Position numbers and translations under genes: made by a program. A DNA stretch of 64,000 bases from Fibrobacter sp. UWB10 (lineage in GTDB: Bacteria > Fibrobacterota > Fibrobacteria > Fibrobacterales > Fibrobacteraceae), in assembly GCF_900182935.1 (NCBI RefSeq), contig NZ_FXUE01000005.1:211782-275781 (forward strand). Direction: 5' to 3'. Of this stretch, positions 59,519 to 64,000 are shown piece by piece (position 1 is the first letter of the stretch; each line of letters starts with the position of its first letter). The notes under the pieces are model-generated. The model saw nothing but the letters and a program-made list of their open reading frames with translations. It searched no databases and was not told the DNA's origin.

Positions 59519-60202
59519 CTAAAATTCAAGGCTCAAGAGATTTCTGTATTTAGAAATCACGTGCTCGTAATACTTAGTCGGCAAAGGTTTGCCCGATTCT
59601 AGCATTCTGTCAACTGCCGAATGCCCTAAGTTATACGCAATTAGAGCGTCCTTCCAATTGCCATATTTAGAAATCAAGCGAATCAAGTAAGCGGTTCCCA
59701 CCGTCACGTTGATTTCTGGCTTGAGCAAGTCCTCTTCGGTTTCGACATTGAGTCCGAAGTGGGCCCCCATCTTCTTAGCCGTCTCAAGTTTGATTTGCAT
59801 CAGGCCCAAAGCTCCCGAAAAAGCACCGGACTGTTTACGGCCGCGGGCATTGGGGTTTCCTCGGCTTTCTTGGGCTACCACCGCCAAAATAAGCAATGGG
59901 TCAGTCGCATACGACCTCGAAATCTGCCAAATCTGTTCCGTCAGCATTTCACGCTGTTCTTCGGTCAAGCGCCCCTGAGAAAGGTAATCCAACGCCCTAC
60001 TGATTTTGACATAGTCAATAGTCCACTTGCCCCAAGCGCTAAGCTGTTCAAGTTCGCCTCGCAAAACAGACTCTTTTACAGCCAACTCCTTGATTTCAGC
60101 TTGACGCGCATACCAGTAAGACACAAAAAGCCCTAAAGCCCCAAAGCATAACACCAGGGCAATCGCAAACGTGAGCTTGGATATGCGAACGTTACTTTTC
60201 AC
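59519..60202 (-). CDS. Membrane-anchored lytic transglycosylase (SLT domain)
   Basis: The protein has 227 residues. An N-terminal TM helix (LTFAIALVLCFGALGLFVSYW) is followed by a helix and an SLT catalytic domain (~95-220). Catalytic Glu is in LAVVAQESRGNPNARG, then SGALGLMQIKLETAKKMG, TAYLIRLISKYGNWKDALIAYNLG. This is the Slt70/MltC-type GLMQ and AYN signature. It cleaves the MurNAc-GlcNAc bond to anhydro-muropeptides in the periplasm. It overlaps the upstream STAS-like gene by 11 nt, implying coupled translation. Confidence 0.92.
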   Translation of the reverse strand: MKSNVRISKLTFAIALVLCFGALGLFVSYWYARQAEIKELAVKESVLRGELEQLSAWGKWTIDYVKISRALDYLSQGRLTEEQREMLTEQIWQISRSYATDPLLILAVVAQESRGNPNARGRKQSGAFSGALGLMQIKLETAKKMGAHFGLNVETEEDLLKPEINVTVGTAYLIRLISKYGNWKDALIAYNLGHSAVDRMLESGKPLPTKYYEHVISKYRNLLSLEF

Positions 60203-60881
60203 GCCTTGTATTCTCTAGATATTCCAGGTAGCTCACCCAATCCTGAATGAGTCCGAAGGAACTGAGCCTTGTCGTATCTTGCACCACTCCTAGCTTACGG
60301 AGCGGGCCAATCGAAGATTCCAGCTTGTCAATTTCCTTGATGTAGCGGTCCTTCTGGTTCTGGAGCGCAATAATTTGAGCCTGTTTGTCAGAGATTTCGT
60401 GCCCCTGCGAAGAAATAATTACAAACAAGGTAATCATCCAGCCGAGAATCAACGAAATCAGCGCAACAGCGACACCCGAACTCACGGTAATGCCCGAGCG
60501 AAGCCCGTAATGCAGGCCAATTTGCTGCAATTGCTTTTTCGTACCCGACTTCTTGTAAGCCTTACGGTTCTCGTAAACCTCAAAAATGTTCAGATACTTC
60601 GAGAAATAATCGTACTGTTCCGCCGATTCAAAAATCAAAATCAAAGCCGACTTTTGCGCCTTGACGCGGTTCAAGAGTTCCAAGAAAACATCAAGATAGC
60701 GGTCACTCGTAAAGTGAGCGTTCTGCAAATTCAAGAAGAAAAAGCAGCCCGGCCCATCGACAAGCATATCCAGCTTTTCTTTTACGGCAGAAAGCTGAGG
60801 CAGGCCAAGTGAGCCCGACAAAGAAAGTTCGACGTCGTTTCCGCGAGATTCCACCTGAATATCAATCAAATCTGATTTCAT
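60192..60881 (-). CDS. STAS-like domain protein with membrane helix and coiled coil
   Basis: The protein has 229 residues. Residues 1-100 resemble a STAS domain (VELSLSGSLGLPQLSAVKEKLDMLV, GCFFFLNLQNAHFTSDRYLDVFLELLNRVKAQKSALILIF). A TM helix lies near 133-153 (VAVALISLILGWMITLFVIIS), and a coiled coil follows at ~155-195 (DKQAQIIALQNQKDRYIKEIDKLESS) before a short C-terminal tail. STAS proteins act as anti-anti-sigma factors or docking modules. The phospho-acceptor Ser is not certain. It starts 3 nt after the GH57-like gene and overlaps the transglycosylase gene, so it could localise or control that enzyme. Confidence 0.65.
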   Translation of the reverse strand: MKSDLIDIQVESRGNDVELSLSGSLGLPQLSAVKEKLDMLVDGPGCFFFLNLQNAHFTSDRYLDVFLELLNRVKAQKSALILIFESAEQYDYFSKYLNIFEVYENRKAYKKSGTKKQLQQIGLHYGLRSGITVSSGVAVALISLILGWMITLFVIISSQGHEISDKQAQIIALQNQKDRYIKEIDKLESSIGPLRKLGVVQDTTRLSSFGLIQDWVSYLEYLENTRREK

Positions 60882-60884
60882 CGT

Positions 60885-62744
60885 TTACCTCTTGGAAATT
60901 TTAGCCGTCATCAACAATTCAAATTCCGTCTGGCTTGCAAGATTGATCTTCCAGAACGGGAACACGCGAATACCCTGCAAGGCTTCCGGAGCAGCAAGCG
61001 ACGACGCACCGAAAATAGGCGACACCAAAACGGCGGCCTTTTTCTTGAACACAAGCTCAATTCTGGAACTAGTCGTCTTGTCCGCAATTTCAAGAGAGCA
61101 TGCATCCGGGAAAATGAGCGGGTCTCGGAAATTGAACTTGAGCGGGACGCCATCTATCAAAATGTCCCTGTCTGTATGGCCGCAAGCGAGGAGCCCCGTA
61201 TCCAACAAGGTCCCGAAGAATCCCTTAATTGCGTCAGCGGAATTGTTCAAAAGCTTGTACTCAACCGAGAATTCAGAACCCGTAGACGAAAGTTCGAAAT
61301 TCTTTTCGGCATGCAAATCGAACGTCTGGTTTTCAAATACCGGCTGCATATCCGACAAGAGTGCGATATCAGTGCCGGCATCGTGGCGCTTGATTTGGTA
61401 ATCGTATGCGGCAGACAGCATGCCCTCGCGATCAGAAAGAATCTGGTCCAGTTTCTCGGCCTTCAGTTCCACATTGGGAATCAAGAAATCAAGGAACCCG
61501 ACAGCCGGATTTCCGTCGTCACGCCATGCCCCCAGAACATTATTTTCGGCATCCTTCGCATTCAAGATATTCAGAATACCGCCTTCCAGGTAGTCCAGCA
61601 AGAATGAATACGAGTGGTTTTCGGCCCAGATGCTCTTGCTGCCTTCGAGCATGAAGTCGGCAATATCCAGGCGGATTCCGTCAAAGGACACGAGGTCGGT
61701 CAAGCGATTCGCGGCCTGCAGCAAAAAGCGAGTACCCCACCAGCGGACCATCGGGGTGCGCATGCCTTCAGAGTCCTGCATGTCGCGGTAATAGATAGGC
61801 GACATCGCAGGCAAAAGCATTTCAAAAAAGTCGTCACGTTCGTGACCTTTGAGCAACGCCGCAGCACGGTGGAATTCAGCCAAAAGCGTTTTATGGAGCA
61901 GGTTGACTTCGGGCCTACGAATCAGGAGCTCGCGGCAAGTCTTCGCCGTTGCCGGCAAGCCAATCTTTCGACCCGCCGAAAGCAAGAAACTCACGCGGCC
62001 TTCGGTATTCTGCTCGGTCACAGCGCTCGCAACCGTCTTCGTCGAAATCTCGTTCATCTCGACAAATTCAATCAAGCGTTCAAAGAACGGGATAATGTCA
62101 CCCGGCTGAGGCGGAATGTCCAGGCCCACAACGGCGGCCTTTCCGCCACGGCAATAGGGTTCTGCAATCTGTTCCCACTGGAAGTCATCGTTCGAAATCG
62201 CTTCGGAAAGTTTTTGCGAAACAGGAACCACGCGCATGATAGAACCCTTGTCTTCGACCGTATACCAACCCGAAACGGGAGTCGTGCGGCCTAGAGCATC
62301 CTGAAGCGAAGCCTCTTGTACAAGCGCGTATTCAAAGCGGTGTTTCTCGAGGAGTTCGGTCATCTCCATTTCCCACACCATCGAGGAATTGAAATAGCCC
62401 GAAGGTTCGATGCCGAAATGTTTCCACAGAAGCTTGCTATGCTTCTTGAGTTGCATGGACTGCAGTTCCGTCGGGAAAAGCGGGAGCATCGGGTCGTAAT
62501 AACCACCGCCCAAAAGTTCAAGCGAACCGTCTTCAATCGCGCGACGCAACTTGCCAAATACAAGCGGGCGCGGGGACTTGGCCGCCACCTCAATCGTCGG
62601 ACCATCCAGGAACAGCGAAAACTTCACCTTACCCGAATCGAGCATCATGCAGACGCCCTTCAGCAAATTCTCTACAACAGATTCAAGCTTTGCATACGCC
62701 GTCGATGGCGGCAACTGCAACACAAACGATAACGTCGGTTTCAT
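60885..62744 (-). CDS. GH57-like alpha-glucan enzyme homologue lacking the usual nucleophile
   Basis: The protein has 619 residues from ATG 62744; the longer frame to 62813 lacks family similarity. It looks like the 4-alpha-glucanotransferase/alpha-amylase branch of GH57: FSLFLDGPTIEVAAKSPRPL, LELLGGGYYDPMLPLFP, then DUF1925/1926-like C-terminal beta domains (WAENHSYSFLLDYLEGG; FGTLLDTGLLACGHTDRDILIDG). In active enzymes the nucleophile Glu lies in a GxWLxERVWEP motif; here residues 116-125 read GYFNSSMVWE, with Ser121 at that place. The later acidic DDGExFG-type site also appears as VGLDIPPQPGD. It may be non-catalytic or have changed chemistry. It heads the STAS-transglycosylase operon. Confidence 0.75.
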   Translation of the reverse strand: MKPTLSFVLQLPPSTAYAKLESVVENLLKGVCMMLDSGKVKFSLFLDGPTIEVAAKSPRPLVFGKLRRAIEDGSLELLGGGYYDPMLPLFPTELQSMQLKKHSKLLWKHFGIEPSGYFNSSMVWEMEMTELLEKHRFEYALVQEASLQDALGRTTPVSGWYTVEDKGSIMRVVPVSQKLSEAISNDDFQWEQIAEPYCRGGKAAVVGLDIPPQPGDIIPFFERLIEFVEMNEISTKTVASAVTEQNTEGRVSFLLSAGRKIGLPATAKTCRELLIRRPEVNLLHKTLLAEFHRAAALLKGHERDDFFEMLLPAMSPIYYRDMQDSEGMRTPMVRWWGTRFLLQAANRLTDLVSFDGIRLDIADFMLEGSKSIWAENHSYSFLLDYLEGGILNILNAKDAENNVLGAWRDDGNPAVGFLDFLIPNVELKAEKLDQILSDREGMLSAAYDYQIKRHDAGTDIALLSDMQPVFENQTFDLHAEKNFELSSTGSEFSVEYKLLNNSADAIKGFFGTLLDTGLLACGHTDRDILIDGVPLKFNFRDPLIFPDACSLEIADKTTSSRIELVFKKKAAVLVSPIFGASSLAAPEALQGIRVFPFWKINLASQTEFELLMTAKISKR

Positions 62745-62777
62745 ATGGTAAAGGATAGAAATTTTTCGTAAATCTAT

Positions 62778-62800
62778 GAAAAAAGGGAGAAGAGTCTCCC
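62778..62800 (-). terminator. Terminator for the 62936-63778 lipoprotein gene
   Basis: Minus strand GGGAGA-CTCT-TCTCCC followed by TTTTTTC. The 135 nt between it and the stop codon contain GGGGTTTTAGGGGTGGAACCCC, which loosely resembles the GGGCGTT-type terminator elements. Confidence 0.7.
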
Positions 62801-62935
62801 TACTTTCAGCCACAACTCAGCCTGCTCCGCACGCAAACAGGGATTCGGCCTACGGCCTCTAATGTTTGCTTAGCGGACAGGCTATCGCCGTGGCTTACAG
62901 TACCCACTCGCCTAGGGGTTCCACCCCTAAAACCC

Positions 62936-63778
62936 CTAATTACCTAAAGCGGCAAATTTTATTTGATAACCGTAGCTATTTAACTTTTTGATGATTGGGG
63001 CAAAATCCTTCACCAAAATATCATTTTGGACTCGTAACGTCAAATGAGAATAACCCGTCTTCTTTTCTATAAACTCCCACAAGCACTTCTCTTCCTTAAA
63101 AACATCTATTCTAAATCCATCGGTCCGTCCTGTTTCATTCGAACTAACCACGTAAACCAGGTTCCCATCTTTTTTGCCCAAAGCCAATGATAGCAGAGCT
63201 GCGCACAATTGTAAATCATCACCACTGAGATCCAGATTTGCAAGCGTCTTAGGAAAACGATTTGTCCCAAAAAGAACATCCGATAATTTTGCATTATTCA
63301 GTTGCTCGCACCAAAAAGAATAAAGTAGACAAGTACGCTCATGGGGTTCATGCAACCAGCAAATTTCTTTATAATTGGATCCAAAAGCTAATTGATATGA
63401 ATCAAAATTGAATAAAACCGTCATATAGGATTTATAGAAGACATCATAGGGAACATTGCTGTCATAATGAATTTTGACTAAAGGATAATCATTACGGATT
63501 TGCGTTCGTTTTACAGAATCATTCTCAGTCGTGAGCATCTGCAGGACTTCATCCCCCAAGTTTTCCCGCATTTTTTTCAATTCAATATTAAAGGAATCTA
63601 CCAACACATCGTCATCAGAGAAATCGGTAGCAGTCTTTCCGAGAATCTTACCGTTCAACGAGTATTCATCAACCCCTACATCCAAAACAACTTCACCCTG
63701 TTTTGGAGTCATAAATTCCTTTTCCTCGTTGCAAGCAACAAGAAGAAATAGGAGTGCAAATAAACTAATCAGACGCAT
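62936..63778 (-). CDS. Lipoprotein with possible ExbD/TolR-like domains
   Basis: The protein has 280 residues. The lipobox FLLVAC gives Cys16. Residues ~28-125 (GEVVLDVGVDEYSLNGKILG, ELKKMRENLGDEVL, VKIHYDSNVPYDVFYKSYMTVLF) follow the order of the ExbD/TolR periplasmic fold. That order is a beta strand with YxLNG, a helix, a strand ending in a D-x-NVPY turn and a helix. The C-terminal VQNDILVKDFAPIIKKLNSYGYQIKFAAL resembles the same strand-helix-strand end again. It lacks the ExbD N-terminal TM helix. The match is by eye and tentative. AT-rich; not linked to neighbours. Confidence 0.5.
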   Translation of the reverse strand: MRLISLFALLFLLVACNEEKEFMTPKQGEVVLDVGVDEYSLNGKILGKTATDFSDDDVLVDSFNIELKKMRENLGDEVLQMLTTENDSVKRTQIRNDYPLVKIHYDSNVPYDVFYKSYMTVLFNFDSYQLAFGSNYKEICWLHEPHERTCLLYSFWCEQLNNAKLSDVLFGTNRFPKTLANLDLSGDDLQLCAALLSLALGKKDGNLVYVVSSNETGRTDGFRIDVFKEEKCLWEFIEKKTGYSHLTLRVQNDILVKDFAPIIKKLNSYGYQIKFAALGN

Positions 63779-63882
63779 GTAAGATCAAATATAATCAACA
63801 ACAACCCCTAGCAGGCACGAGAAGCCGATGCTGACCTTCGTCAGCATGACGCGGGCGGGAAATTCGGTATAAAAACAAAAAA

Positions 63883-63912
63883 GCCCCTTCCACTGTTTAC
63901 AGTGGAAGGGGC
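63883..63912 (-). terminator. rRNA operon terminator
   Basis: Minus strand GCCCCTTCCACTG-TAAA-CAGTGGAAGGGGC followed by TTTTTTGTTTTT. The perfect 13-bp stem sits right after the 5S rRNA 3' end. Confidence 0.92.
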
Positions 63913-63913
63913 G

Positions 63914-64000
63914 TGAATCCAGCGGCGACCTACTCTCCCGGGCCCGTAGGCCAGGTACCATCGGCGATGAGGGGCTTGACTTCCGTGTTCGGAAAGGGAA
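63914..64000 (-). rRNA. rrf: 5S rRNA, 3' part (runs past the window edge)
   Basis: On the minus strand the sequence reads CCTTTCCGAACACGGAAGTC, AAGCCCCTCATCGCCGATGG, TACCTGG and GGGAGAGTAGGTCGCCGCTGG, the conserved 3' two thirds of bacterial 5S rRNA (CCGAACACGGAAGT, CGCCGATGGTA and GAGAGTAGGTCGCCGC). The 5' end and the rest of the rRNA operon lie beyond base 64000. The mature 3' end is estimated to within a few bases. Confidence 0.95.

Overview
The window looks like a chromosomal segment of a Fibrobacter-type bacterium (phylum Fibrobacterota). Signs of this are lipoproteins with long runs of Ser-Ser-Ser-Ser spacers, a Fibrobacter-type paralogous lipoprotein domain (13275-14009), a secreted GH8 glycosidase, menaquinone synthesis by the futalosine route (mqnC), and promoters with a TAnnTTTG box like that known in Bacteroidota. 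No phage genes, transposases, tRNAs or CRISPR arrays were seen. The minus-strand 5S rRNA at the right edge is the end of an rRNA operon lying beyond the window.

Left part (1-20 kb): housekeeping and envelope genes. They are the end of a CnoX/YbbN-like chaperone, dusA, a cobalamin-riboswitch-controlled operon of a BtuB-like receptor and a surface beta-propeller lipoprotein (possible BtuG analogue), nadA, two outer-membrane barrels, cstA, recD2, ilvE, mqnC, batD-batE and a GH8 enzyme. A 20-codon gene (15391-15453) with its own promoter and ribosome binding site sits between mqnC and batD.

Accessory block 1 (20-29 kb): an orphan vsr, a transporter, an unknown nuclease-like protein, a GNAT enzyme, a chimeric gene joining the start of a CD-NTase-like gene to the end of an AlbA_2-type regulator, a hairpin-rich spacer, an AlbA_2 regulator with two repeat-plus-HTH units, a lipid-anchored barnase-type ribonuclease, and large unknown lipoproteins. 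It reads as a rearranged defence or plasticity region.

Middle (29-47 kb): thrS, acid phosphatase, NlpC/P60 hydrolase, pheA, rph, rfbA plus a tyrosine autokinase, a Ski2-like helicase, an aminotransferase with gltA, and a FIST-GGDEF-HD-GYP signalling protein.

Accessory block 2 (47-54 kb, visibly AT-rich): a radical SAM/SPASM maturase, a small Lys/Ala-tailed protein directly downstream, two paralogous calpain-family cysteine peptidases with matching promoters, a divergent two-domain fibronectin-III protein without a normal start codon, and an orphan RelB/DinJ antitoxin. This is the best candidate here for an undescribed peptide- or protein-modifying system. The right end (54-64 kb) holds dusB, an HU protein, and an operon-like run (GH57-like, STAS, lytic transglycosylase, TolC, MlaC, membrane protein, rsuA).

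Many genes have a TAnnTTT(G) box ending only 4-8 nt before the start codon, so leaderless mRNAs are probably common.
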